Part shown: one piece after another, positions 16,174 through 25,109 of the stretch
Position numbering within the stretch: position 1 is the first letter of the stretch
Layout: every line of letters begins with the position of its first letter
Source of the DNA: an uncultured bacterium
GTDB taxonomy: Bacteria; Bacillota; Clostridia; Lachnospirales; Lachnospiraceae
Length of the DNA stretch: 29,206 nt
Direction of reading: 5' to 3'
NCBI GenBank assembly: GCA_946061355.1
Contig: CAMGRE010000004.1
Location: forward strand, 1-29,206
Position numbers and translations under genes: made by a program
Notes under the pieces: model-generated
Seen by the model: only the letters and a program-made list of their open reading frames with translations
What the model was told of the DNA's origin: nothing
Databases searched by the model: none

Positions 16174-18712
16174 TAACAGCCGTAGCAATAATAATAGGAA
16201 TAAAGGCAGTGCGGCAAAACAGGATAACGGTGTCAGGGATGAAATTGTTCTGATCGCGGTGCTGGCAGGATCCGTATTTTTGTTTTTGTGTAATTTTGGC
16301 ATCATGGGCGTGATCGGACAGACCATCAGTCATATCCTTTTCGGACTTTTCGGATTCATGGCATATGTTGTGCCGGTCCTTTTATTTCTGGCGATGGCGT
16401 TCCGGCTGGCCAACAGAGGACAGTCTATTGCCACGATCAAGCTTGTGGCAGGCAGTATATTGTTTTTCCTGATCGGAATTGTGCTTGACATGGCAGGTGG
16501 TGCTTCCTTGTCCATGGAGTCATATCAGGCGTGGATGCTTTATCAGAGAAGTGTTGAGAGCAAAGGCGGAGGCGGTGTGATCTGCGGAACGCTTGCTTAT
16601 CTTCTGAATCATTTCCTGGACAGGACGGGAACGATACTGGTTGTTATTGTGCTGGCTCTGATCTGCATTGTGATCATCACGGAGAAATCATTGCTGCGCG
16701 GAGTAAGGAACGGCAGTCGCCGTGTTTATGAAAGTGCCGCCCTGGAAAATGGCAGACGCAGAGAGCGGGCGGAGAAACGCCGCATCGAGGAAAGCCAAAA
16801 AAGAGAGGAAGAAAAGCGCCGTCTTGAGCAGGAGGAACAGGAAAAAATTCTCCGAATGGATAAAAAAGTGACCGGTGTCATGATGAATCCGACGATTGAG
16901 AAGGATAAAAAAGAGGCAACACCTGCAAAGAGGGACGATATCCATGAGATCATGCTGGATGAGGAAGCAACGCCTGATGGCACATCAACTGCGGTAGAGG
17001 TGGAAAAAATACGGATCCATACATCGTCCGGACTGGGAGATATCTCAGAGCTTCATATGCCCGAGGAAGAAGCGACGGTCCATACAGAGCCGGAGATCCA
17101 TCAGGAGATTGCTATTCATAAAGAAGGAATTCCGGAGAAAACGGAAAGAGAAAAGCTTCCTGTCAGGCAGACATCTGAGCCGGAGAGAGAGGCAAAAAGT
17201 CAGGGAACTTTAGCGCCGACAGTGCCGAAAGCCCCGGGAAAACCGAAAAAATACATATTTCCATCAATCAATCTGCTCAAAAAGAATGAGAACAAAAACG
17301 GCGGCGACAGCGCTTCCCAGCTGAGAGAGACGGCAATCCGGCTACAGGAGACGTTAAAGACTTTTGGCGTCAAAGTTACCGTGACGGATATCAGTCAGGG
17401 ACCGGCAGTCACCAGATACGAACTGCAGCCGGAGGTGGGCGTGAAAGTCAGCAAGATTGTCGGGCTTGCCGATGATATCAAACTGAATCTTGCCGCCACG
17501 GATATCCGTATTGAGGCGCCGATCCCCGGGAAGGCAGCGGTTGGGATCGAAGTGCCGAACAAGGAAAACTCCATGGTTTCCCTGCGCGAGCTTTTAGAGT
17601 CCAAAGAATTCAAAAATTTCCCTTCCAATCTTGCATTTGCGGTCGGAAAGGATATCGCGGGCAAGACGGTGGTTACGGACATCGCCAAGATGCCCCATAT
17701 GTTGATCGCAGGTGCGACCGGCTCCGGTAAGAGTGTGTGCATCAACACACTGATCATGAGCATTCTGTACAAGGCTTCCCCGGAGGATGTAAAACTGATC
17801 ATGGTTGATCCGAAGGTGGTTGAACTCAGTGTTTATAACGGTATCCCGCATCTGCTGATCCCGGTTGTCACGGATCCCAAGAAAGCTGCTGCGGCTCTTC
17901 ACTGGGGAGTTGCAGAGATGACGGACCGTTACAAAAAATTTGCGGATTATAATGTGAGAGATCTGAAGGGCTTTAACAAACTGGTGGAATCCAAGAAGGG
18001 AGATCCCGATATGCCGCCGAAGATGCCGCAGATCGTCATCATTGTGGATGAGCTTGCGGATCTGATGATGGTGGCTCCCGGAGAGGTTGAGGAGTCGATC
18101 TGCCGTCTGGCGCAGCTTGCAAGGGCTGCGGGGATTCATCTGGTCATTGCAACACAGAGACCGAGTGTCGATGTCATCACCGGACTGATCAAGGCGAATA
18201 TGCCGAGCCGTGTGGCATTTGCGGTTTCCAGTGGAGTGGATTCCAGAACAATTCTTGATATGAATGGCGCAGAGAAGCTGCTTGGCAAAGGCGATATGTT
18301 GTTCTATCCGCAGGGGTATCCGAAACCTGCCCGGATTCAGGGCGCTTTTGTTTCTGACGGAGAAGTCGCGGATGTCGTTGATTTCCTGAAGAATCAGGCA
18401 ATTGGAAATACTTACGGGGAAGACATTGAGGAGCAGATCCAGAATATCGGTGCAGGAGTTGGAGGTGCAGGTGCAGGAAGTGTCTCGGAGAGAGACGATT
18501 ACTTTGTCGAAGCCGGAAGATTTATCATTGATAAGGACAAGGCTTCCATCGGTCTTTTGCAGAGGGCTTTCAAGATTGGATTTAACCGGGCGGCAAGGAT
18601 CATGGATCAGTTGTATGAGGCCGGAGTGGTCGGAGAGGAAGAAGGAACCAAGCCGCGAAAAATCCTTATGAGTATGGAAGAATTTGAGCAATACATAGAG
18701 GAATGTGTGTAA
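16151..18712 (+). CDS. ftsK: FtsK/SpoIIIE-family DNA translocase
   Basis: Hexameric ATPase that pumps chromosomal DNA through the division or sporulation septum. The ATG at 16151 is chosen because AAGGG (16138-16142) is eight bases upstream; an in-frame GTG at 16142 lacks a spaced site. The 853 aa comprise: a basic N-terminus, four hydrophobic segments (about 30-180), a charged low-complexity linker (about 190-375; Glu/Lys/Arg-rich, includes RREEEKRRLEQEEQE), an alpha/beta motor (about 385-740) with Walker A GATGSGKS (Lys527, Ser528) and Walker B IIVDELADL (Asp633), and a C-terminal gamma winged-helix domain (about 785-850, KASIGLLQRAFKIGFNRAARI) that reads the chromosome's orienting sequences. 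Division (FtsK) versus sporulation (SpoIIIE) role cannot be separated by sequence. fhs begins 15 bases downstream. Confidence 0.96.
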   Translation: MATDRKRNNSRSNNNRNKGSAAKQDNGVRDEIVLIAVLAGSVFLFLCNFGIMGVIGQTISHILFGLFGFMAYVVPVLLFLAMAFRLANRGQSIATIKLVAGSILFFLIGIVLDMAGGASLSMESYQAWMLYQRSVESKGGGGVICGTLAYLLNHFLDRTGTILVVIVLALICIVIITEKSLLRGVRNGSRRVYESAALENGRRRERAEKRRIEESQKREEEKRRLEQEEQEKILRMDKKVTGVMMNPTIEKDKKEATPAKRDDIHEIMLDEEATPDGTSTAVEVEKIRIHTSSGLGDISELHMPEEEATVHTEPEIHQEIAIHKEGIPEKTEREKLPVRQTSEPEREAKSQGTLAPTVPKAPGKPKKYIFPSINLLKKNENKNGGDSASQLRETAIRLQETLKTFGVKVTVTDISQGPAVTRYELQPEVGVKVSKIVGLADDIKLNLAATDIRIEAPIPGKAAVGIEVPNKENSMVSLRELLESKEFKNFPSNLAFAVGKDIAGKTVVTDIAKMPHMLIAGATGSGKSVCINTLIMSILYKASPEDVKLIMVDPKVVELSVYNGIPHLLIPVVTDPKKAAAALHWGVAEMTDRYKKFADYNVRDLKGFNKLVESKKGDPDMPPKMPQIVIIVDELADLMMVAPGEVEESICRLAQLARAAGIHLVIATQRPSVDVITGLIKANMPSRVAFAVSSGVDSRTILDMNGAEKLLGKGDMLFYPQGYPKPARIQGAFVSDGEVADVVDFLKNQAIGNTYGEDIEEQIQNIGAGVGGAGAGSVSERDDYFVEAGRFIIDKDKASIGLLQRAFKIGFNRAARIMDQLYEAGVVGEEEGTKPRKILMSMEEFEQYIEECV

Positions 18713-18727
18713 GGACAGGAGGAGACG

Positions 18728-20401
18728 ATGATGAAAACGGATATCGAGATTGCACAGGAAGCAGCGATGGATCCCATCACGACAGTGGCGGAAAGACTGG
18801 ATATCGTGCCGGAGGAACTGGAATTGTACGGGAAGTATAAGGCAAAGCTTTCGGATGAATTCCTCACAGGGCTTCAGGGGAAACCGAATGGAAAGCTGAT
18901 ACTGGTCACTGCCATCAATCCGACACCTGCCGGCGAGGGAAAGACCACAGTTACAGTGGGGCTCGGAGAGGCATTCGGCAAAATGGGAAGGAAGGCGGTG
19001 ATCGCATTGAGAGAACCGTCCCTCGGTCCCTGTTTTGGAATCAAAGGCGGCGCTGCGGGAGGCGGGTATGCACAGGTCGTTCCGATGGAGGATTTAAACC
19101 TTCATTTCACGGGGGATTTTCATGCGATCACCTCTGCCAATAATCTGCTTGCAGCGTTGCTTGACAATCATATCCAGCAGGGAAATGCGCTCGGCATCGA
19201 TCCGAGGCAGATCGTTTGGAAACGATGTCTCGATATGAATGACAGAGTCCTTCGCAATATTGTTGTCGGCCTTGGAGCAAAAGCGGACGGTACGGTGCGT
19301 GAGGATCATTTTGTGATCACGGTGGCGTCAGAGATCATGGCAATCCTCTGTCTGGCGGATGATATGGCAGATCTGAAAAGACGTCTTGGCAGGATTATCG
19401 TGGCATACAATTATGAAGGACAGCCTGTGACAGCAGAGCAGCTTCATGCGGTCGGAGCCATGGCAGCGCTCCTCAAGGATGCATTGAAGCCGAACCTTAT
19501 TCAGACACTGGAGCATACACCGGCACTTGTCCACGGAGGACCTTTTGCCAATATCGCGCACGGATGTAATTCGGTGCGTGCGACCAAGACAGCGCTGAAA
19601 ATGGCTGATTATGTGATTACGGAGGCGGGCTTTGGCGCTGACCTCGGTGCTGAGAAATTCTTTGATATCAAATGCAGAAAAGCGGGGCTTAAGCCGGATG
19701 CGGTTGTTCTGGTCGCGACAGTCCGGGCGCTCAAGTATAACGGCGGTGTGCCGAAAAATGAGCTGAATACGGAAAACCTTGACGCGCTCAAAAGAGGAAT
19801 TGTAAACCTTGAGAAGCATATTCAGAACCTTCAGAAATATCAGGTTCCCGTTGTGGTTACGCTGAATGCCTTCCTGTCCGATACGGAGGCTGAGGTTGAT
19901 TTTGTGAGAAAGTTCTGCGAGGACAGAGGATGCGAGTTCGCTGTGTCTGAAGTGTGGGCAAAGGGTGGTGAGGGAGGAATCCCTCTTGCCGAGAAAGTCC
20001 TGCATACGCTTGAGACGAAGGAGAGCCGTTTCCGCGTACTGTACGAAGATGAACTTTCAATCAAAGATAAGATTCAAAAAATCGCAAAAGAGATCTACGG
20101 TGCAAAAGATGTTGCATATCAGTCCGCAGCGTCAAAACAGATTGCAAAGCTTGAAGAGATGGGATTTGGAAATTTCCCCGTCTGTATGGCAAAAACGCAG
20201 TATTCCCTGTCGGATGATCCCGCACTTCTCGGCAGACCGGATGGTTTTACGCTGAATGTCAGGGAAGTGTATGTTTCAGCCGGTGCCGGCTTTATTGTCG
20301 TATTGACCGGATCAGTCATGACGATGCCGGGGCTTCCCAAACAGCCGGCAGCGTATCAGATCGATGTGGATGATAATGGAAAGATTACCGGATTGTTCTG
20401 A
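18728..20401 (+). CDS. fhs: Formate-tetrahydrofolate ligase
   Basis: Joins formate to tetrahydrofolate with ATP, giving 10-formyl-tetrahydrofolate; it feeds purine and methionine synthesis and in acetogens the methyl branch of the Wood-Ljungdahl pathway. The 557 aa are full length. The P-loop-like ATP site reads TPAGEGKTT (about residues 67-75), and the family blocks REPSLGPCFGIKGGAAGGGYAQV, NLHFTGDFHAI and FANIAHGCNS are intact. Two adjacent ATGs (18728, 18731) are possible; the AGGAGG at 18718-18723 fits the second slightly better. It follows ftsK by 15 bases and is probably read from the same transcript. No other Wood-Ljungdahl genes are in the window, so an acetogenic role is not shown. 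Confidence 0.97.
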   Translation: MMKTDIEIAQEAAMDPITTVAERLDIVPEELELYGKYKAKLSDEFLTGLQGKPNGKLILVTAINPTPAGEGKTTVTVGLGEAFGKMGRKAVIALREPSLGPCFGIKGGAAGGGYAQVVPMEDLNLHFTGDFHAITSANNLLAALLDNHIQQGNALGIDPRQIVWKRCLDMNDRVLRNIVVGLGAKADGTVREDHFVITVASEIMAILCLADDMADLKRRLGRIIVAYNYEGQPVTAEQLHAVGAMAALLKDALKPNLIQTLEHTPALVHGGPFANIAHGCNSVRATKTALKMADYVITEAGFGADLGAEKFFDIKCRKAGLKPDAVVLVATVRALKYNGGVPKNELNTENLDALKRGIVNLEKHIQNLQKYQVPVVVTLNAFLSDTEAEVDFVRKFCEDRGCEFAVSEVWAKGGEGGIPLAEKVLHTLETKESRFRVLYEDELSIKDKIQKIAKEIYGAKDVAYQSAASKQIAKLEEMGFGNFPVCMAKTQYSLSDDPALLGRPDGFTLNVREVYVSAGAGFIVVLTGSVMTMPGLPKQPAAYQIDVDDNGKITGLF

Positions 20402-20428
20402 GAAAATGCGCTATCCTGCATTTGCGGA

Positions 20429-20456
20429 TGTACAAATTCCTAAAATCTGTTAAAAT
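20429..20456 (+). promoter_or_regulatory. Possible promoter of the zinc-ribbon/TPR gene
   Basis: An extended -10, TG-T-TAAAAT (core 20451-20456), is preceded after 16 bases by TGTACA (20429-20434), a 4/6 match to the -35 consensus. It lies in the 107-base gap after fhs and 52 bases before the next start codon. No clear terminator was seen in this gap. Confidence 0.45.
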
Positions 20457-20508
20457 GGAAGAGTATTTTCCGTGATGAATTTTTACAGTGAGAAAGGAAC
20501 ATTAGCCT

Positions 20509-21921
20509 ATGAGGTGTCTGGGCTGTGGATGTGAAATTGAAGAAGGAAAGCTGCTTTGTCCCAACTGCGGGAAAGAGATTCAGATTGTTCCCGATTTTGA
20601 GCCGGAAATAGAAGATAAGATTAATCATGCGCTTGAGGGAATCACAACCGATATTCGGACAGAGAATGATGTGTCCGAAGCTGCAAAAGCAGCGGGAAGA
20701 CTCAAGTGGAGCAAAAAGCAGATGACACTGATCTGCTCAGTAATTGCGGTTCTGTTCCTGCTTGCGGCTTTTGTGGTCGGGATGATCGTATTCGGTGCGG
20801 ATGATTCTCCGGAAAAATGTCTGGAAAAGGCGCAGAAGTATGCCGCTGATCAGAAGTATGATAAAGCGATCGAACAGGTGCTGCGTGCCGTTGATATGAA
20901 TAGCAGTGATCTTGAGCTCAGGAATCAGTTGGGAGAATACTATGTTCTGGATCATCAGGACAAGAATGCCATGACTGCTTTCGAGGATATCATCAGTATG
21001 GATGGGGAAAATGAGCGGGCATATGAGAATCTGATCGGTATTTATGAGGCAAAGGGGGATTATCAGGCGATCAATCAGTTGATACGATCCAGCAGCTCAG
21101 CCAAAATCGTGAATACTTTTACGAGGTATATCGCCAATCCGCCGGAATTCAATTATCCGCAGGGAACATATGAGGAGATTCTTCCGGTAAAACTTACAGC
21201 AAATACTACGGGAACTGTGTATTACACCATGGACGGGAGCGCTCCTGATATTCATAGTGAGGTTTATAAAACTCCGATTTTTCTTGACGGCGGGATCGTG
21301 ACGATCAAGGCAATGTTTATAAATGAGTACGGAATCCAGAGCGAGGCTTCGACGTGCACATATCAGATCATCTTAAATCAGGCACATGAACCTGAGGTGA
21401 GTCTTGCGGAAGGAAGTTATACGGAACCGCAAACGATTGCGGTAACTGTCCCGGAAGGAGAATCCGTTTATTACACGGTGGACGGAACTATGCCTACCAA
21501 AGACAGCATTCCCTACAGTAATCCGGTGGCATTGCCGTTTGGTGACAGTACCTACCGATTTATTTCCTATAGCCAGGATGGCGATGCGAGTGAAGTGGTA
21601 ACAAGAAAATATCAGTTTGTATTTGAACCGTTCATTAATGTACAGTATGCGGTAAATCTGCTGGTCATGGGATTAAAGAATCAAGGTGTTCTCTTGGAAG
21701 TTGATGGTACGGTACCGGGGAAACCCGGAAGAAATATTTATATCTGCAGTACAGCGATCGCAATCAATCAGAAGTCGTATTATCTGGTGGTGGAATATTA
21801 TGAGGATCCCATCGGAACAGATACCAAGACCGGAAATCTGTACTGCGTCGGAACGGACAACGGACAGTTGTATAAGGCTTCACTGGGGACGGACGGATCC
21901 TATTCTGTGGTCTCTTTTTGA
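20509..21921 (+). CDS. Zinc-ribbon, TPR and chitobiase-C-like membrane protein
   Basis: Membrane protein of unknown role with a modular build. Residues 3-20 form a zinc ribbon (CxxC at 3-6 and 17-20). A single hydrophobic segment (about 72-95) is followed by TPR-like helices (about 100-195; QKYDKAIEQVLRAVDMN and DKNAMTAFEDIISMD). Two beta modules of the chitobiase/beta-hexosaminidase C-terminal type follow (about 205-285 and 295-365), each with the signature VYYT(M/V)DG(S/T)xP. The final ~95 residues are unassigned and may be another beta domain. With the zinc ribbon inside, the TPR and beta modules would be exported. An AAGGA site precedes the ATG. The chitobiase-type modules suggest carbohydrate or protein binding on the cell surface, which is inference. 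Confidence 0.85.
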   Translation: MRCLGCGCEIEEGKLLCPNCGKEIQIVPDFEPEIEDKINHALEGITTDIRTENDVSEAAKAAGRLKWSKKQMTLICSVIAVLFLLAAFVVGMIVFGADDSPEKCLEKAQKYAADQKYDKAIEQVLRAVDMNSSDLELRNQLGEYYVLDHQDKNAMTAFEDIISMDGENERAYENLIGIYEAKGDYQAINQLIRSSSSAKIVNTFTRYIANPPEFNYPQGTYEEILPVKLTANTTGTVYYTMDGSAPDIHSEVYKTPIFLDGGIVTIKAMFINEYGIQSEASTCTYQIILNQAHEPEVSLAEGSYTEPQTIAVTVPEGESVYYTVDGTMPTKDSIPYSNPVALPFGDSTYRFISYSQDGDASEVVTRKYQFVFEPFINVQYAVNLLVMGLKNQGVLLEVDGTVPGKPGRNIYICSTAIAINQKSYYLVVEYYEDPIGTDTKTGNLYCVGTDNGQLYKASLGTDGSYSVVSF

Positions 21922-21945
21922 TCAAAGCATATGCTGTTTTGATCA
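21919..21945 (+). terminator. Hairpin over the stop codon, weak terminator candidate
   Basis: Arms 21919-21926 and 21938-21945 pair perfectly over 8 bp, and a 10-bp palindrome (21926-21935) sits in the loop. No T run follows, so termination would be weak; it could instead mark a processing or regulatory site between this gene and nfnA. Confidence 0.35.
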
Positions 21946-22001
21946 TACATAACGTTTAACAAGATTTTTCAAACATAAGAAAACAGTGTGAGGAGGATAT
22001 T

Positions 22002-22892
22002 ATGTTCAAGATTTTGGAAGCAAAGGAACTTACTGCAAACATATATTATATGGTTGTAGAAGCAAAACGAGTGGCAAAAGCCTGTTATCCGGGACAGTTT
22101 GTAATTGTCAGGATGGATGATGATGGAGAGCGGATCCCGCTTACAATCTGTGACTATGACAGGACTGCCGGAACGGTAACGATCGTGTTCCAGACAGTGG
22201 GGGCAGAGACAAAGAGAATGGCAGCTCTGAAGGCAGGAGACAGTTTCAGGGATTTTGTCGGACCTCTCGGCTGTGCTTCAGAGCTGATCAGCGAAGATAA
22301 GGAAACTCTTAAGAACAAGAAGATCCTGTTCGTGGCAGGCGGTGTCGGAACGGCTCCCGTATATCCGCAGGTGAAGTGGCTGCATGAGAACGGTATCGCT
22401 GCGGATGTGATTGTTGGTGCCAAGACGAAGGATCTGCTGATCCTGGAGAAGGAGATGGAAGCGGTTGCCGGAAATTATTATGTGACTACGGATGACGGTT
22501 CTTACGGCAGAAGCGGAATGGTGACACAGACGATTCAGGATCTGGTTGAGAAAGAGGGCAAATCCTATGATGTATGTATTGCGATCGGGCCTATGATCAT
22601 GATGAAATTTGTGTGCAAGCTCACAAAAGAGTTGAATATTCCTACGGTTGTAAGTCTTAATCCCATCATGGTGGATGGTACAGGTATGTGCGGTGCTTGC
22701 CGCGTGACAGTTGGCGGTGAAGTGAAATTTGCCTGTGTTGACGGGCCTGAGTTTGACGGACACCTTGTAGACTTTGACCAGGCGATGAAACGTCAGCAGA
22801 TCTATAAGACAGCAGAAGGCAGAGCCATGTTGAAGGCACAGGAAGGTGACACACATCACGGCGGATGTGGAAATTGCGGAGGTGATAAATAA
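22002..22892 (+). CDS. nfnA: NfnA: flavin/[2Fe-2S] subunit of NADH-dependent ferredoxin:NADP oxidoreductase
   Basis: Small subunit of the electron-bifurcating transhydrogenase that couples NADH, reduced ferredoxin and NADP. It belongs to the dihydroorotate dehydrogenase electron-transfer/sulfide dehydrogenase family: an FAD-binding domain (about 1-95, YPGQFVIVR and RIPLTICD), an NAD-binding domain (about 105-220, FVAGGVGTAPVYPQV), and a [2Fe-2S] site with Cys230, Cys233 and Cys245 (CGAC...C), with Asp225 as a candidate fourth ligand, as in characterised NfnA. Residues 285-296 form an unusual Cys/His-rich tail (HHGGCGNCGG). A GGAGG site precedes the ATG, and its stop overlaps the nfnB start (TAATG). 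A PyrK or sulfide dehydrogenase function is less likely because of the nfnB partner. Confidence 0.9.
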   Translation: MFKILEAKELTANIYYMVVEAKRVAKACYPGQFVIVRMDDDGERIPLTICDYDRTAGTVTIVFQTVGAETKRMAALKAGDSFRDFVGPLGCASELISEDKETLKNKKILFVAGGVGTAPVYPQVKWLHENGIAADVIVGAKTKDLLILEKEMEAVAGNYYVTTDDGSYGRSGMVTQTIQDLVEKEGKSYDVCIAIGPMIMMKFVCKLTKELNIPTVVSLNPIMVDGTGMCGACRVTVGGEVKFACVDGPEFDGHLVDFDQAMKRQQIYKTAEGRAMLKAQEGDTHHGGCGNCGGDK

Positions 22893-24277
22893 TGGACGTA
22901 TTAAAGAAGGTACCGGTGCGCGAACAGGAGGCAAAGGTTCGCGCAGCGAATTTTGAGGAAGTTTGTCTCGGATATAACAAGGAAGAGGCAATGGAGGAGG
23001 CCTCCAGATGCATTAACTGTAAGAATGCCCAGTGCGTGAAGGGATGTCCGGTTGCGATCAATATTCCCGCATTTGTTGAGCAGGTGAAGGAAGGCGATTT
23101 TGAGAAGGCTTATCAGATCATCAGTGAATCCAGTGCACTTCCGGCTGTGTGCGGACGTGTCTGCCCACAGGAGAGCCAGTGTGAGGGTAAATGCATCAGA
23201 GGTATTAAGGGCGAGCCGATCTCAATCGGCAAGCTGGAGCGTTTTGTGGCTGATTGGGCAAGTGAGAACGGGGTTAAGCCGGAAGGATGTGGCGAGAAGA
23301 AAAACAAAAAGGTAGCCGTGATCGGTTCCGGTCCTGCCGGACTGACCTGTGCGGGAGATCTTGCCAAGATGGGCTATGATGTGACCATCTTTGAGGCACT
23401 GCATGAGGCAGGCGGCGTACTGGTGTACGGTATTCCCGAATTCCGTCTTCCCAAGGAGAAGGTAGTTAAGAAAGAGATAGAGAATGTCAAAGCACTTGGC
23501 GTGAAGATCGAGACGGATGTGGTGATCGGAAAATCCACTACCATCGATGAACTGATGAAGGAAGAAGGATTTGATGCGGTATTTATTGGGTCCGGAGCAG
23601 GACTTCCCAAGTTCATGGGGATTCCCGGAGAGCAGGCAAACGGTGTATTCTCAGCAAACGAGTATCTGACCAGAAGCAATCTGATGAAGTCATTCAAAGA
23701 GGATGCAGCAACGCCAATCATGCATGGAAAGAAGGTCGCTGTTGTCGGCGGCGGAAATGTTGCAATGGATGCGGCAAGAACCGCGCTCAGACTTGGCGCC
23801 GAGGTACATATTGTGTACAGACGAAGCGAGGAAGAGCTTCCCGCAAGAGTGGAAGAGGTGCATCATGCAAAAGAGGAGGGGATTATCTTTGATCTGCTGA
23901 CTAATCCCGTGGAAATTCTCTCCGATGAAAACGGCTGGGTGAACGGGATTAAGTGCGTTCGCATGGAACTGGGCGAGCCTGATGAGTCCGGACGCAGAAG
24001 ACCTGTGGTAGTGCAGGGATCGGAGTTCGTGATTGATGTGGATATGGTCATTATGTCACTTGGCACATCACCCAATCCGCTGATCTCTTCTACAACAGAG
24101 GGCCTTGAAATCAATAAATGGAAATGTATCATTGCCGACGAGGAGCATGGCAAGACCACAAAGGAAGGCGTTTATGCCGGCGGTGATGCCGTAACAGGAG
24201 CGGCTACGGTGATCCTTGCCATGGGTGCCGGAAAAGCCGGAGCAAAAGGAATCGATGAGTATTTGAGCCAGAAATAG
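22892..24277 (+). CDS. nfnB: NfnB/GltD-like flavin-Fe-S subunit of NADH-dependent ferredoxin:NADP oxidoreductase
   Basis: Large subunit partner of NfnA, homologous to the glutamate synthase small subunit. An N-terminal Fe-S domain holds CINCKNAQCVKGCP (Cys40, 43, 48, 52) and a second group at about 87-102 (CGRVCPQESQCEGKC), consistent with two [4Fe-4S] clusters. An FAD motif GSGPAGLTCAGDLA (about 146-160) and an NADP motif VGGGNVAMDAARTA follow, with GGDAVTGAATVILAMGAGKAGA at the end. The 461-aa length is normal. It overlaps nfnA by one base with the ribosome site GGAGG inside nfnA. The family is often annotated as NADPH-dependent glutamate synthase GltA; the partner gene favours NfnAB, and no large glutamate synthase subunit is present. 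Confidence 0.92.
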   Translation: MDVLKKVPVREQEAKVRAANFEEVCLGYNKEEAMEEASRCINCKNAQCVKGCPVAINIPAFVEQVKEGDFEKAYQIISESSALPAVCGRVCPQESQCEGKCIRGIKGEPISIGKLERFVADWASENGVKPEGCGEKKNKKVAVIGSGPAGLTCAGDLAKMGYDVTIFEALHEAGGVLVYGIPEFRLPKEKVVKKEIENVKALGVKIETDVVIGKSTTIDELMKEEGFDAVFIGSGAGLPKFMGIPGEQANGVFSANEYLTRSNLMKSFKEDAATPIMHGKKVAVVGGGNVAMDAARTALRLGAEVHIVYRRSEEELPARVEEVHHAKEEGIIFDLLTNPVEILSDENGWVNGIKCVRMELGEPDESGRRRPVVVQGSEFVIDVDMVIMSLGTSPNPLISSTTEGLEINKWKCIIADEEHGKTTKEGVYAGGDAVTGAATVILAMGAGKAGAKGIDEYLSQK

Positions 24278-24290
24278 GAGGAAGCACATC

Positions 24291-25109
24291 ATGCCATGGT
24301 GTCCCAAATGTAAAAACGAATATGTGGAAGGAATCAAAGTATGTGCAGACTGTGGCTGTGAACTGGTAGATACTCTGGAAGAGGAAAAGACAGCAGTGAT
24401 CTTTGGCGACAGGGCACAGATGGAGAATCTTTGCTCTTTCCTGGAATACAGTGGGATCCGTTCTGCATATATACAGGAGGACGGGGCTGAGGAAACCTGT
24501 GAGGTGTATGTAAAAGCTTCCGAGGCTGACAGGACAAAGCAGCTGATCAAAATTTTCCTCAGGCAGGAAAACAAAGATGATCCGGAGACACAAGATCGGA
24601 CGGAGAAACCGGAAAATAAAGAGAAGGGGTCGATGGGCACTTATCAAAACAGTGCCCAGAAAGCTGAGGATTATAAATCTTCCGGATATACACTGATCCT
24701 TGTCGGAGGAATCGGTCTGCTGTTTTTGATCCTGACGGCAACAGGAGTTCTTCCGCTTGGGTTTATGACGGGAAATTATCTTGCGATCGGCGTGTTGGGT
24801 CTGTTTTTCCTGATATTGTTTGTCTGCGGGATTCAATCCATGAGAGCTTTTCGCAGCTGTAAGAAACTGGCCGTGTCGGAGGATACTCTGCGGGATGAGG
24901 TGCTTGCATGGTGCAGATCATCTCTGAAGGCAGAGGAGATTGACCTCATGACCGGTTTGGAGGCTGCACTTACGGAGGAAGAAAAATATTTCGGACGCTC
25001 GGAACAGATGAAGAAACTGATCTCAGAGAAATTTCTGAATCTGGAAGACGGATTTCTGGATACGCTGGTTGATCAGCTTTATACAGAAATTTTCGGTGGA
25101 CAGTCATGA
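24291..25109 (+). CDS. Zinc-ribbon membrane protein of unknown function (272 aa)
   Basis: I do not know its function. The N-terminus is a zinc ribbon (CxxC at 4-7 and 18-21), then a small alpha/beta module (about 34-90, FGDRAQMENLCSFLEYSGIRSAYIQED) like DUF2007-type signal-transducing domains, a polar linker, two hydrophobic segments (about 128-150 and 158-180), and an acidic helical cytoplasmic tail (about 185-272). Its ribosome site overlaps the nfnB stop (TAGGAGG), and its own stop overlaps the rlmH start as ATGA. It is the second zinc-ribbon membrane protein flanking nfnAB. The DUF2007 match is by pattern only and should be treated as tentative. Confidence 0.82.
   Translation: MPWCPKCKNEYVEGIKVCADCGCELVDTLEEEKTAVIFGDRAQMENLCSFLEYSGIRSAYIQEDGAEETCEVYVKASEADRTKQLIKIFLRQENKDDPETQDRTEKPENKEKGSMGTYQNSAQKAEDYKSSGYTLILVGGIGLLFLILTATGVLPLGFMTGNYLAIGVLGLFFLILFVCGIQSMRAFRSCKKLAVSEDTLRDEVLAWCRSSLKAEEIDLMTGLEAALTEEEKYFGRSEQMKKLISEKFLNLEDGFLDTLVDQLYTEIFGGQS

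Noticed and set aside
15499..18712. Possible type VII secretion locus (FtsK-type ATPase with a small unknown neighbour)
   Set aside because: The ATPase has the four-span N-terminus, single motor and gamma winged-helix domain of a chromosomal translocase, not the multi-domain EssC/EccC form, and there is no WXG100 protein nearby.
22892..24277. Glutamate synthase small subunit
   Set aside because: The gene overlaps an NfnA-type partner and there is no large glutamate synthase subunit, so the bifurcating transhydrogenase is the better reading.
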